This document shows positions 8,380 through 17,243 of a stretch of DNA of 64,000 bases, one piece after another. Source of the DNA: CAWDXG01 sp963822115 (GTDB taxonomy: Bacteria; Myxococcota_A; Polyangia; Polyangiales; Polyangiaceae); NCBI GenBank assembly GCA_963822115.1, contig CAWGGM010000001.1, positions 58,718 through 122,717 of the forward strand, in the 5' to 3' direction. Position numbers and translations under genes: made by a program. Every line of letters starts with the position of its first letter. Within the stretch, counting starts at the first letter, position 1. Under the pieces are notes generated by a model. It saw only the letters and a program-made list of their open reading frames with translations, was not told where the DNA came from and did not search any database.

Positions 8380-9336
8380 TCAGCTCGCGCGCCCCATGTG
8401 TTGCAGCATCCACTCGACGGCGCGCGTCTTGATGGGTAGTGAGGCGGTTTCGGCATCGAGAGCTTTCCGCGCAGCCGCATCGAAAGACATGAGCTCGTGC
8501 CCGGGCATGAAGCGCCAGAAGCCTTCATCCTTCGCGACCAGGTCGCTGGTCAGCCCCTCGACCAGCTCGCGCGCAACCCCGAACTCGGCGCTGGTGACAA
8601 GCTTCAACCAGTAGCTCGACAGCCGTGGAGTCAGCAGAGGCACGCGGACCGTGTACGGGCGTACGCCCATCAGATGTGCGACGCGCATCAGGAGCTGCTC
8701 GCCGGTCAGCGACTCGGGTCCGGGCAGATCGAAGACTCCGCCGACCTCGGGCTCGAGCTCCAGAGCGACGACAATGGCGGCCACCACGTCGTCGATGGCG
8801 ACCGGCTGGGAACGGTTCTGGAGCCAGCGCGGCAACACCATGAACGGCAGGCGCGCGGCCAGGTCGCGCACGATGCGCCAGCTCTCGCTTTCCGCTCCGA
8901 TGATCATCCCGGCGCGCAGCTCGAGCGTCGGCACGCTGCCGCCACGCAGAAGCTCGCCGGTGCCAAGCCGGCTCTGCAGATGCCGCGAGGGCCTGCCCGC
9001 GGGTGCGACGCCGCCGAGATAGACGATGCGTCCCACGCCCGCTCGCTCTGCCGCGCGCAGGAAGCTCGTGGCCGATGTCCGTTCGCGAGCCTCGAAGTCG
9101 CCGGCCTCGCCCATCGAATGGATGAGATAGACGACAGCGTCGACTCCCTCGAGCGCGGGCGCCAGCGTCTCCGCGCTCTCCACGTCGAAGCGCACCCACT
9201 TCCGTGATGGCTCGCGCACGGCCATCTCCGCGGCACGGCGGCTGGCGCACACCACATCGAAGCCAGCCCGCACGAGCGCCGGATGCAGGTACCTGCCCAC
9301 GAAACCGGTCGCGCCGGTCAAGAGCACGCGTGTCAT
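8380..9336 (-). CDS. NAD(P)-binding atypical SDR (nucleoside-diphosphate-sugar epimerase-like)
   Basis: The 318-residue protein starts MTRVLLTGATGFVGRYLHP, a Rossmann TGATGFVG motif at the extreme N-terminus. VVYLIHSMGEAGDFEARER near residue 75 and YLGGVAP near 110 are characteristic of atypical SDRs related to NmrA and to YcjQ/YbjT-type proteins. The canonical YxxxK pair is not evident, so the reaction is unclear. The start at 9336 follows GAGGGGGG 9 bases upstream; TATCTT further upstream is a possible -10. It converges on moaA with a 5-base gap and diverges from the Cys-rich lipoprotein at 9441. Confidence 0.8.
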   Translation of the reverse strand: MTRVLLTGATGFVGRYLHPALVRAGFDVVCASRRAAEMAVREPSRKWVRFDVESAETLAPALEGVDAVVYLIHSMGEAGDFEARERTSATSFLRAAERAGVGRIVYLGGVAPAGRPSRHLQSRLGTGELLRGGSVPTLELRAGMIIGAESESWRIVRDLAARLPFMVLPRWLQNRSQPVAIDDVVAAIVVALELEPEVGGVFDLPGPESLTGEQLLMRVAHLMGVRPYTVRVPLLTPRLSSYWLKLVTSAEFGVARELVEGLTSDLVAKDEGFWRFMPGHELMSFDAAARKALDAETASLPIKTRAVEWMLQHMGRAS

Positions 9337-9440
9337 TTCATATCCCCCCTCGCGGGGAAGATAGCACCGGGCACGACCGGCGCCGCCCGGACGGCTTGCG
9401 CGCCGGCTTGCCGGACGCAGGTTGAACCAGGGAGGCGAGA

Positions 9441-10049
9441 ATGAGGGCAGTACGAGTCGCGGTGTTGGCGGCGCTGGCACTCGGCGTGGCTGGTGCCTGC
9501 GGCGGAAAGACGCTCCCCTTGACGGCCGACGCCGGCGCGGAAGCCGGTGGCGGCGCGGGCGCGGGCGGCAGCACCAGCTACGACGACTGCACGACGAGCG
9601 CCGAGTGCCTGGTCCGGCCCGCGAGCTGTTGCGGGGCCTGCACCGCCGCCACGCGCGGCGACGCCATCGGCATCAACAAGGATCGCGCGAGCGCCTGGGT
9701 GCAGGACAAGTGCGCCAACACGCCCTGCCCCGCCTGCTACATGGAGCGGGATCCGACGCTGGTTGCCGCCTGCACGTCGCAGCACTGCCGGGTGGTGGAC
9801 GTGCTCGCCGACAGCGCCACCGCCTGCACGACCGACACCGACTGCCGCATCCGCACCACGTCCTGCTGCGAGTGCGGCGGCGAGCTGGACCGCGCGCACC
9901 TCGTCGCGATCAGCGACGAAGCGCGCTTCAGCTCGCTGGTGTGCGAGGGTGTGGGGGCCTGCCCCGAGTGCGCGCCGGTCTATCCCAAGGATCTGGTCGC
10001 GCGCTGCTCGGCACAGAAGCACTGCGAAGCCGTCTGGCTGACTGGATAG
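9441..10049 (+). CDS. Cys-rich lipoprotein with internal duplication
   Basis: The 202-residue product has a lipoprotein signal ending VAGACGG and a Gly/Ala linker (EAGGGAGAGGS). Two tandem Cys-rich modules of about 70 residues follow. Module 1 has CTTSAEC, SCCGAC, NTPCPAC and SQHCRVV; module 2 has CTTDTDC, SCCECG, GACPEC and KHCEAV, in the same order and spacing. The cysteines should form disulfides outside the inner membrane. This layout is common among secreted proteins of Polyangia but no function is known to me. GGGAGG gives a clear ribosome-binding site. Confidence 0.75.
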   Translation: MRAVRVAVLAALALGVAGACGGKTLPLTADAGAEAGGGAGAGGSTSYDDCTTSAECLVRPASCCGACTAATRGDAIGINKDRASAWVQDKCANTPCPACYMERDPTLVAACTSQHCRVVDVLADSATACTTDTDCRIRTTSCCECGGELDRAHLVAISDEARFSSLVCEGVGACPECAPVYPKDLVARCSAQKHCEAVWLTG

Positions 10050-10072
10050 CCGCGCCGTCACTGCCGACGCGC

Positions 10073-10078
10073 TACACT
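10073..10078 (+). promoter_or_regulatory. -10-like hexamer of the tatD gene
   Basis: TACACT ends 9 bases before the ATG at 10088 with no Shine-Dalgarno sequence between, implying a leader of zero to a few bases. Confidence 0.42.
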
Positions 10079-10087
10079 GCCGGCCCC

Positions 10088-10891
10088 ATGGGCCTGTTCG
10101 ACGTCCACGCTCACCTCACCCACCCGCGGCTCCTGCCCGAGCTGGACGCCGTGCTCGAACGCGCCAGGGCCGCTGGAGTCACGACCATCATCTCCAACGG
10201 ACTGAACCCGGCGGACAACGAGCGCACGCGCGCGCTCGCAGCCCGCGAAAGTCTGGTGCGCCCCGCGTTCGGCCTGTATCCGGTCGACGCCGTGCTGCCG
10301 GAGATGGTGGCCGCCGGCGTCGACTACCCGCGCGACGACGACCCCGTCCCGGCGGAGGAAGCCGTCGAGTGGGTGCGGAGCCACGTCGACGAGGCGTTCG
10401 CGGTGGGCGAGATCGGTCTGGACGGCTACTGGGTGCCCGGCGAGTTCTGGGAGCGCCAGGAAGCAGTGTTCCGGAAGCTGGTGACGATCGCCATGGAGGC
10501 CGACAAGCCCATCATCATCCACACGCGCAAGCGCGAGGCGCGCTGCTTCGAGATCCTCTCGGAAATGGGTGCCGAGCGCGTGGACTGGCACTGCTTCGGC
10601 GGTCGGGTGAAGCTCGCGCGCCGCATCGCCGAGCACGGCCACTACCTGTCGATTCCGGCCAACGCGCGCAAGAACGAGGCTTTCACGCGCATGCTGGAGA
10701 CGTTGCCGCGCGATCGCGTGCTGCTCGAGACCGATTGCCCCTACCTGGCCCCCGAGCGCGGCAGCGACAACGAACCGGCCAACGTGCGCGTCACCGCCGA
10801 CTACGCGGCCGAGCTCTGGAACGAGCCCGTCGAAAGCGTGGGGGCCCAGCTCGCCGAGAATTTCGAGCGGCTGTTCCGGGCGGCACCGTAG
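10088..10891 (+). CDS. tatD: TatD family metal-dependent hydrolase
   Basis: The 267-residue protein is a TIM-barrel amidohydrolase of the TatD DNase family. Metal ligands and signature words appear in order: DVHAHL near residue 5, GLYPVDA near 65, AVGEIGLDGYW near 105, IIIHTRK near 140, VDWHCFGG near 165 and VLLETDCPYLAPER near 215. Family members are 3'-5' exonucleases or repair-associated hydrolases in the cytoplasm. The start at 10088 matches the family N-terminus, and the coding frame upstream belongs to no plausible extension. The gene follows the Cys-rich lipoprotein gene by 38 bases but has its own promoter-like hexamer. Confidence 0.9.
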   Translation: MGLFDVHAHLTHPRLLPELDAVLERARAAGVTTIISNGLNPADNERTRALAARESLVRPAFGLYPVDAVLPEMVAAGVDYPRDDDPVPAEEAVEWVRSHVDEAFAVGEIGLDGYWVPGEFWERQEAVFRKLVTIAMEADKPIIIHTRKREARCFEILSEMGAERVDWHCFGGRVKLARRIAEHGHYLSIPANARKNEAFTRMLETLPRDRVLLETDCPYLAPERGSDNEPANVRVTADYAAELWNEPVESVGAQLAENFERLFRAAP

Positions 10892-10990
10892 CGAGCGATC
10901 CCGGGACCTACCCTGGCGTCTCCAGGGGTTACACTGGTCCGAGCGCGCCAACGCACGCGCTCGCGCCTCGCCGGACGCAGGAGGACGACG

Positions 10991-11569
10991 ATGAACCCCC
11001 AGGTCGACGCATTTCTGAAGCGGCAGAAGACATGGCGCGCGGAGTTCGAGAAGCTCCGCGAGATCCTGCTCGCGACGGGGCTCGACGAAGAGCTGAAGTG
11101 GGGCAAGCCCTGCTACGCGCTCGACGGCAAGAATGTCGCGCTCATCCACGGCTTCAAGGAGTACTGCGCCATCCTGTTCCACAAGGGCGCCCTGCTGAAG
11201 GACCCCAAGGAGGTGCTCATCCAGCAGACGAAGAACGTGCAGGCCGCGCGGCAGATCCGCTTCACGAGCGTCGGGGATGTGAACAAGCTCGAGAAGACCG
11301 TGAAGGCCTATCTGCGCGAGGCGATCGCGAACGAGCGCGCCGGGCGCAAGGTCCAGATGAAGAAGACGGAGGACTACGAGCTGCCCGAGGAGTTCGAGTC
11401 CAGGCTCGCCAGGAACGCAAAGCTCAGGGCCGCCTTCGCCAAGCTGACCCCGGGTCGGCAGCGCGCGTACATCTACTACTTCTCCCAGGCCAAGCTCGCC
11501 AAGACGCGCACCGCCCGCGTGGACAAGCACGTCCCGAGAATCCTCCAGGGGCTCGGATTGGACGACTAG
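10991..11569 (+). CDS. DUF1801 / YdeI (OmdA) family protein
   Basis: The 192-residue protein combines an N-terminal DUF1801-like fold (LDEELKWGKPCYALDGKNVA and CAILFHKGALLKDP) with a C-terminal OmdA/YdeI segment (LPEEFESRLARNAKLRAAF, LTPGRQRAYIYYFSQAK). Such proteins are small cytoplasmic factors, sometimes linked to stress or antimicrobial tolerance; the biochemical role is not settled. GGAGGA lies 7 bases before the ATG, and TACACT at 10929 is a possible -10 leaving a leader of about 50 bases. Confidence 0.85.
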   Translation: MNPQVDAFLKRQKTWRAEFEKLREILLATGLDEELKWGKPCYALDGKNVALIHGFKEYCAILFHKGALLKDPKEVLIQQTKNVQAARQIRFTSVGDVNKLEKTVKAYLREAIANERAGRKVQMKKTEDYELPEEFESRLARNAKLRAAFAKLTPGRQRAYIYYFSQAKLAKTRTARVDKHVPRILQGLGLDD

Positions 11570-11733
11570 GCAGCAGGAAAACCCTCGAAAGCCCGCCGCG
11601 TACGACGGCTGCTGCGGCTACGGCAGCTCCGCTGCGCCTCAGGTCCCGCCGTCCGCGCCCGACATCCCGCCCGCGCCGCCAGAGCCGCCAGGACCCGCCC
11701 CGCCCCGCTTCGGTTGCGGCGTCGGTGCCTGCG

Positions 11734-13905
11734 TCACTGCACCACGCGCAGCGTCGGACCGAGCGCGCGGTTTTCTTTGTCGACCAGCGACTTGGGCTGC
11801 GCGGGCATGCGTCCGAGGTCGTCGAACAGGCCGATGCGGAGGCGGAGCGTCGTGGGAGCGAACGAGGCCGGGATGGTAACCGGCGCCACATCGAGCACGA
11901 TGTGCCCCGGCTTCCACTGCGGCACGCCGAACAGACCAGCGCAGGGCGCGTGATCGGCCGACAGCACGTAGTGCCCGTCGGGGTCGAGCAGATGCACGAA
12001 CACCCTGAGCCGCCGCTTCACCGGACGGGTCGCCGAGAAGTAGCAGCGCAGCAGCACGTCGCTGCCCGGGTGCACGACGGATTTCGACAGCTCGCAGCCC
12101 AGGAGCTTGATGGCGTCCTGTCCGAAGCTGACACCGGCGGCAGTGAGACCAGGCGGCGCGCTGTCGCGTTCGAAGCTGCCCCCGGCGGACAGGATGCGCC
12201 GCATGTAGGCGACCCGGCGCGCGACAGCGCCTCCCACGCTCTCGCCATACAGCGTGGCCAGGTAGAACGAGTGCGGGAAGCGATCGGCCACACGCTCGTA
12301 GCGCCGCAGCGCCTGGCGGGGCGACGGAGGCTGGCTCGTGTTCCGCTCGAGCCCGACCGGGAAGTTCCAGCCTCTGTCGATCGGCCTGTAATCGCGTTCG
12401 AGCTCGCTCCTGAGCCGGGCGGCCGCGAAGGGCCAGGCATCGAACAGCTCGGCGGCCACGGGATGATGGGCGAAGGCTCTGCGGAACAGCCTCGCCGTGA
12501 CGTCGCCGCTCTCGCGCCACGGTCCGCTTTCGGTCACGGCCGGTGTGAAGAGCCCGTCCTCGTCGAAGATGCGCACCGGCGAGTAGTAGCCGACGCGCCC
12601 GATGTCGCGACCCACGTACCAGCTCTCCGACTCCGGCTTCCGGGAAGCATCGAGCACACGGAACAGCTGCTCGATCATGCCCATCTCGCCGATGCGCATC
12701 GAGGCCACTTCGGGCGGCGGAATGTGCCGGAGCGACAGCCACGAATCGCGGAAGGCATCGGCGGTCTTCGGTTGGAGCCAGTGCCCCTCGTGGCTCTGGT
12801 GCTCGCGAAAGGAGTAGCGACTGTCGATCTGCGCCTGGTAGACGGCCGTCATCGCGATCAGTGCGAGAGCGGCCGCACCTGGAACGTACAGCCAGCGCTG
12901 CCGCGGTGCGCGCCGCAGCAGCGCGGCGGCGGCGGCCCCCAGCGACAGCAGCCCGAACAGCCACACGGGCAGCGCGTGGCGCTGGTTGGGCATCCAGTCC
13001 GGCAGCACCACGCACACGAACAGGAGGCACGACAGCATGCCCACGAGCGGCGCAGCGTGCCGCCGCCATACGGCGAGCCAGAGCGCCGACAAAAGCCCCG
13101 CCGAAAGAAACGCGATCTCGTAGACCGACGCGCCATTGCCGAACAGCTGCGAGAGCTTGGCGAGTTCGAAACCATGGCCGCGCTTGGCGTAGTACGTGTG
13201 CGGCAGCCACAGGCCGTAGTACGCATGGCGCAGGGCGAGCAGCAGCAGCGCCAACCCGATCAGCACGAGCGCGGGTGCGAGCGCGCGCCGCACACGCCGA
13301 CGGAGAGCGCGTCCTGGTCGCGGCTCGAGCACCTGGGCCGCGCCCAACAGCGCGACGTACATCGGTGCTTCGGGCCGGGCGAGAGCGAGCGCGAGGCCCG
13401 AGAGCACGCACAGCCCGGCGGTGCGACGCGTGCCGCGCGCCAGATGCCGGGCAAGCGCCAGCGGCCAGGCGAGCAGCAACGCCAGATACAACGGCGTTTC
13501 GAGCCCCAGAAGGCCCCAGCTCATGACGTACGAATCGGCCGCCAGCGCCGCGAGCAGCAGCACCGAAAGCACCGGCCCCACCTGCAGAAGGCGCCGCGCG
13601 TAGCTCCACGAAAGCCAGAACAGAAAGCCCAGTGAAAGCAGCGACAGCAGCTTGGTCGCTACCACGCCTTCGATGCCGAGCAACATGCCCAGGCTCTGCA
13701 GGAGCAGCCAGAGCGGACTGCTGAAGCCCTCGACGCGCTGGCCGGGGTTATAGACCAGGCCCAGTCCGTGCGTGAAGTGATCCGCGTAGCGCAGCGAGAT
13801 GAACAGGTCGTCTACCGTGCGCGGGAAGTAGAAGACGATCTGCGCGGCCGCGATGATAGCGGTGAGCAGGGCCAGCGCCCCTATCGCGCCCCGCCCCAGC
13901 CGCAT
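11734..13905 (-). CDS. GT-C fold membrane glycosyltransferase, DUF/AftB-like
   Basis: The 723-residue protein has roughly ten hydrophobic segments in its first 400 residues and a large soluble C-terminal domain. The N-terminal words TVDDLFISLRYADHFTHG and GLVYNPGQRVEGFSSPLW are the hallmark of GT-C transferases related to mycobacterial arabinosyltransferases; the acidic DD pair is the presumed catalytic or metal site. The C-terminal region (FVHLLDPDGHY, VTIPASFAPTTLRL) is beta-rich and could bind carbohydrate. It would transfer a sugar from a polyprenyl-phosphate donor at the outer face of the inner membrane. Its ATG overlaps the preceding stop as TGATG, making it the last gene of a four-gene operon. 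Confidence 0.82.
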   Translation of the reverse strand: MRLGRGAIGALALLTAIIAAAQIVFYFPRTVDDLFISLRYADHFTHGLGLVYNPGQRVEGFSSPLWLLLQSLGMLLGIEGVVATKLLSLLSLGFLFWLSWSYARRLLQVGPVLSVLLLAALAADSYVMSWGLLGLETPLYLALLLAWPLALARHLARGTRRTAGLCVLSGLALALARPEAPMYVALLGAAQVLEPRPGRALRRRVRRALAPALVLIGLALLLLALRHAYYGLWLPHTYYAKRGHGFELAKLSQLFGNGASVYEIAFLSAGLLSALWLAVWRRHAAPLVGMLSCLLFVCVVLPDWMPNQRHALPVWLFGLLSLGAAAAALLRRAPRQRWLYVPGAAALALIAMTAVYQAQIDSRYSFREHQSHEGHWLQPKTADAFRDSWLSLRHIPPPEVASMRIGEMGMIEQLFRVLDASRKPESESWYVGRDIGRVGYYSPVRIFDEDGLFTPAVTESGPWRESGDVTARLFRRAFAHHPVAAELFDAWPFAAARLRSELERDYRPIDRGWNFPVGLERNTSQPPSPRQALRRYERVADRFPHSFYLATLYGESVGGAVARRVAYMRRILSAGGSFERDSAPPGLTAAGVSFGQDAIKLLGCELSKSVVHPGSDVLLRCYFSATRPVKRRLRVFVHLLDPDGHYVLSADHAPCAGLFGVPQWKPGHIVLDVAPVTIPASFAPTTLRLRIGLFDDLGRMPAQPKSLVDKENRALGPTLRVVQ

Positions 13906-14510
13906 CAGGTGCCGAACGCCTCCACCAGCTCTCCGAGCACGCCGCTGCCGTCACGGAACACCGGCCAGCCATCGCCCACCAGCACCGCGTCGAACGGCCC
14001 CTTCTGCGCGAGCCGCCGCACCGATTCCCGGGCGCGACGCACGTCGGCGAGCTTCGGCTCGGGCAGCAGCGTCAGACGACCCGCTTCGTGCGCGCGCACG
14101 AGATCGCCCGTCACCAGCGTGGTCCCCTCGAGGATCAGCGCTAGCTCACCCGGCGTCTTGGAGCCGTCGAGCTCCACAACGGAGAGCCACGGCACAGGCT
14201 CGTCGCCCTCGCCCAGCCACAGGTCACACTTGACGGGAAAGTGCTCGCGCTCCGCGCGGGGCCCGGCCACACGCGCGCCGGTCTGTTCGGCAATCGCGGC
14301 GGCGGCGCGCACGTGGTCCGAGTTGGTGATCACGATCAGCGACGCACCGCCCAGGCGTTCGAGGTGAGCGGCATCGTGCTCCGACAGCGGCAGCGGGTCG
14401 AACAGCACGTTGCCGCCATCGCGCACCCACAGCACCCCGTGGAAGTCGATATCGCGTGCTTCGTCGAACACGGACCAGCCGTACAGGTCGGGTCGATGCA
14501 GCTTCTTCAT
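13905..14510 (-). CDS. Metallo-beta-lactamase-fold protein with degenerate metal motif
   Basis: The 201-residue protein starts MKKLHRPDLYGWSVFDEARD. Strand order and words such as VLFDPLPLSEHDAAHL, LIVITNSDHVRAAAAIAEQT, LEGTTLVTGDLVRAHEAG and VLVGDGWPVF fit the MBL fold, but the canonical HxHxDH signature is replaced by TNSDHVR. Relatives with TNRDHVR-like sequence occur, so this is a variant subfamily and not a broken gene. The substrate is unknown. It lies between two membrane glycosyltransferase genes of one operon, 32 bases after the upstream stop and overlapping the next start by one base. An upstream in-frame ATG at 14546 is less likely. Confidence 0.7.
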   Translation of the reverse strand: MKKLHRPDLYGWSVFDEARDIDFHGVLWVRDGGNVLFDPLPLSEHDAAHLERLGGASLIVITNSDHVRAAAAIAEQTGARVAGPRAEREHFPVKCDLWLGEGDEPVPWLSVVELDGSKTPGELALILEGTTLVTGDLVRAHEAGRLTLLPEPKLADVRRARESVRRLAQKGPFDAVLVGDGWPVFRDGSGVLGELVEAFGT

Positions 14511-14542
14511 GGCCCAGCGGTAGCGCCGCGCCCCGGGGGGCG

Positions 14543-16255
14543 TCAACCTCCGCCGGGCGGGTGCCTGGGGCGCGCGTAGATCCAGATCACCGGCACGCCA
14601 TCGTAGACGCCCATGTGCACCGGAGCGTCGGTGCCGTAGTCGACCCAGATCTGGTACTCGACGTGGTGCATGTGCGGCTCGTGGTGGTAGAGCGCATAGC
14701 TCGACGACGCGATGTTCAGCGTGGGACGGATATCATTGCGCACGCGTCCGTCGGCGCGCAGCATGTCCCAGCTCTGGAAGGCCGTGTCGTGCAGGTACAG
14801 GACGCCGTTCCTGGACACGTGCTTGTTGATGTAGCCAACCTCGGCGCCGGTCGTATAGCCCCAGAAAGTCCGGTTCAACCCGAGCGTGGCCGCGCCCGAC
14901 GCGCCGCCGACCAGCGGCGTGTAGGCCGACAGCCCCCAGGGGTGGGAATGCAGCGTCATCACGATAGGCCCGGTGACCACGCTCGCCCCCAGCAAGAGCT
15001 CGGTGGCGCGCGTCCGCACGAAGCCCGGTCCGAAGCGCTCGCGCCCGAGCCCCTTGAGCTTCTCGAGGACCAACGCAAAGCCGCGGGCGGCAAACAGGCA
15101 CAGGAACGGATAGGCCGTCATCCAGTGCTTGGTCCCGCCGAAGATCGGCGTGTGGTGCGACAGCCAGGGCGCGTAGTTGATGAACAGACCCAGCGCCCAC
15201 AATACGTCGTTCGAATGGCGCCGGGCGTCGCGCGCGTGCGGCTCGAGGCCGATGCGGCGCCCCAGCGCGCCCAGCCTGTCGCCGTAGGCGTACAGGAAAC
15301 TGGCCACGAAACCGATCACGAACAGAAGCAGCGTGATCCCGGGTACCGTCGCAGCCGTCATCACCCAGGCGTAGCCGCGCGGCATCGGCGGCTTCCAGTA
15401 GGTGTGACCGAGGAACTCCATGTTGTAGTAGACATGGCCCATGTGGAAGGCAACATAGGCCGCCAGCCGCTTGCCCGTGTCGTGCCAGATCCACGGCCAC
15501 CCCAGGTAGAAGACCGCCGGTCCGATCGTCACCATGGCGAACAGCGCGCTCGGCACGGGGATGCGTCCGCCGCGCAGATCGCGCCATAGCTTGCCGCCGC
15601 GCGTGATGAGCAGATGCGCGATCAGCGCGAACGGCAGAAGCCACGAGTTGTGCTTCGTATCCAGCAAGAGGCCGTACATCACCCCCGTCGCGATCGGCCA
15701 CGCCCACCCACCGCGCTCCAGCGAGCGCCAGTAGGCGTACGCCGTGATCAGCCACACCGACGCGACCGGCATGTCGAAGCAGTCGAGGTGCGAGTGGTAG
15801 AAGACGCGCGGCATCATCGCGAGCAGAAGCGCGCCGACCAGCCCCGCCAACCGCCCGATCGCCTGCCGGCCCCACAGGTACGTCGTCGATACCGCCAGTG
15901 CGCTGACCACCATGCCGGGGAAGCGCATCGACGTGCCTTCCTCGGAGAACCAGTGCCAGTGGCGGAACAGGTACTTGTGCGATAGCGCGAACAGCGACTT
16001 CATCAGCGCTGGGTGCTCGTGGTTCGCCGACCAGTAGCGATCCACCGTGATCTGTTGCAGCGCCTGCTTCGGGTGCGTGGTGAGCAGATCGAACCAGTGC
16101 CCGTAGCTCTTGGCCGCCTGGAAGTAGAATCCCTCGTCGCGCGCGTAACCGAGGTTCTTTACCGTGGCGAGCAGCAGCCAGACGTAGCCTGCCCCGAGCG
16201 CGAGCGCGATGAGCGGGTCTATCGACCGGGACAGGAAGCGTCGCGTCCGGCTCAT
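14543..16255 (-). CDS. Dolichyl-phosphate-mannose mannosyltransferase-like (GT39) membrane protein
   Basis: The 570-residue protein is polytopic. The first periplasmic loop carries NLGYARDEGFYFQAAKSY, with the DE pair expected for GT39/ArnT-like enzymes, then HEHPALMKSLFAL. Transmembrane segments include YLWGRQAIGRLAGLVGALLL and VWLITAYAYW. A lipid-linked sugar is the probable donor; the acceptor cannot be told. The start at 16255 overlaps the preceding stop as ATGA. It is the second gene of the operon running from about 17214 down to 11734. Confidence 0.83.
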   Translation of the reverse strand: MSRTRRFLSRSIDPLIALALGAGYVWLLLATVKNLGYARDEGFYFQAAKSYGHWFDLLTTHPKQALQQITVDRYWSANHEHPALMKSLFALSHKYLFRHWHWFSEEGTSMRFPGMVVSALAVSTTYLWGRQAIGRLAGLVGALLLAMMPRVFYHSHLDCFDMPVASVWLITAYAYWRSLERGGWAWPIATGVMYGLLLDTKHNSWLLPFALIAHLLITRGGKLWRDLRGGRIPVPSALFAMVTIGPAVFYLGWPWIWHDTGKRLAAYVAFHMGHVYYNMEFLGHTYWKPPMPRGYAWVMTAATVPGITLLLFVIGFVASFLYAYGDRLGALGRRIGLEPHARDARRHSNDVLWALGLFINYAPWLSHHTPIFGGTKHWMTAYPFLCLFAARGFALVLEKLKGLGRERFGPGFVRTRATELLLGASVVTGPIVMTLHSHPWGLSAYTPLVGGASGAATLGLNRTFWGYTTGAEVGYINKHVSRNGVLYLHDTAFQSWDMLRADGRVRNDIRPTLNIASSSYALYHHEPHMHHVEYQIWVDYGTDAPVHMGVYDGVPVIWIYARPRHPPGGG

Positions 16256-17214
16256 CGGGTGTCCGCGTAGAAACAGAAGCCGCGCCGGTCCGGGTTGTCG
16301 CTCCGCACGTCGAACTCCACGTCGGCGGTGTGGCCGGCGTGCGCGCCCGTCGGCAGGTCGAATCCCTTCCAGCCCTGCGTGTCGTGGTGGACGACGGTGC
16401 CGATGGCCTGCCCGTCGATCTTCACCGTCAGTTCGACCGGCGTTCCCACGCCGTCGCGCGTAAGAAACCAGCTCAGCCCGCCATAGCCGTGGATAGTGTG
16501 ACCGATCGGCACGTTCTTGAAGTGCACGACAGTCGGCCCACCTCCGGGCGGGTGGGCCCAGATGCAGCGGCGCGGTCGGTAGTCGTTCTGGTCGTCGATG
16601 ATCGTGACGCCCACGAACATGCTCTCGCGCCGGCCGCACTCGAAGCGCCGCCCCGGAAACGCCACGTGACCGAGTAGATCGCCGTCGCTGCGGCGGGCGT
16701 GTGGATTCCACCGGCAGTCGCGCCGCCTCGTGCCCTGCTGTTGGTAGGCCTCGGCATCCGCCGGGTCGATGTGATCGACGAAGTTGTACAGGACCTTCGC
16801 CGGCGACGGATTGTCCAACACGCGGTAGTGGAAGCGTCCGACCTGCTTTTCCTCCACCGTACGCCAGCCCGACAGCTCCGGTGCCCGCTGGCCGAGGATG
16901 CTGATCTCGATCGCGCGTGGGTAGGCCGTGTCGTCGGGGCGGGCTTCGTCGCGCATCGGCATCAAGCGCTGACCGAACGCCAGGCGCGCCAGCGGGTCGG
17001 CCCAGTGCGGTGCCACGACCACCAGCTCGCCGGGCCGCTCGAGAGCCGCGATCGTTGCCTTCTGCTCCTGCCACTCGGCGAGCCGCGGTGCTCTGCCCGC
17101 GAGATAGAAATGCCCCGCGAGCTCCGCCAGGCCCAGAACGGGCACGGCCAGCCAGAGGTAGCGCGCGGCAGGCATGAGCACGGAGCCTGCCACAATTTTC
17201 GCGCTGACAATCAT
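16252..17214 (-). CDS. Membrane-anchored protein of unknown function in glycosyltransferase operon
   Basis: The 320-residue product has one N-terminal hydrophobic segment (YLWLAVPVLGLAELAGHFYL) and a large soluble domain that would lie in the periplasm. Words include ELVVVAPHWADPLARLAFGQ, VGRFHYRVLDNP, FECGRRESMFVGVTIIDDQ and a beta-rich end with VELTVKIDGQAIGTVVHHD. No family was recognised. It could be an accessory or acceptor-binding partner for the GT39 enzyme with which it overlaps by 4 bases. The start is uncertain: ATGs at 17214 and 17175 are both possible; 17214 lies 13 bases after TATACC on this strand. Confidence 0.6.
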   Translation of the reverse strand: MIVSAKIVAGSVLMPAARYLWLAVPVLGLAELAGHFYLAGRAPRLAEWQEQKATIAALERPGELVVVAPHWADPLARLAFGQRLMPMRDEARPDDTAYPRAIEISILGQRAPELSGWRTVEEKQVGRFHYRVLDNPSPAKVLYNFVDHIDPADAEAYQQQGTRRRDCRWNPHARRSDGDLLGHVAFPGRRFECGRRESMFVGVTIIDDQNDYRPRRCIWAHPPGGGPTVVHFKNVPIGHTIHGYGGLSWFLTRDGVGTPVELTVKIDGQAIGTVVHHDTQGWKGFDLPTGAHAGHTADVEFDVRSDNPDRRGFCFYADTR

Positions 17215-17229
17215 CCCGGCGACGTGCGG

Positions 17230-17235
17230 TATAAC
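17230..17235 (+). promoter_or_regulatory. -10-like hexamer of the 17244 gene
   Basis: TATAAC ends 8 bases before the ATG at 17244; no Shine-Dalgarno sequence is present. The same short AT-rich island reads TATACC on the minus strand at 17233-17228, so it may serve both divergent genes. Confidence 0.42.
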
Positions 17236-17243
17236 CGCCAGCC

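Noticed and set aside
10369..13635. Plus-strand open frame of more than 1,000 codons
   Set aside because: It crosses tatD, the DUF1801 gene and the antisense of the GT-C gene; composition is Arg/Gly-rich without domains. It is an artefact of high GC content.
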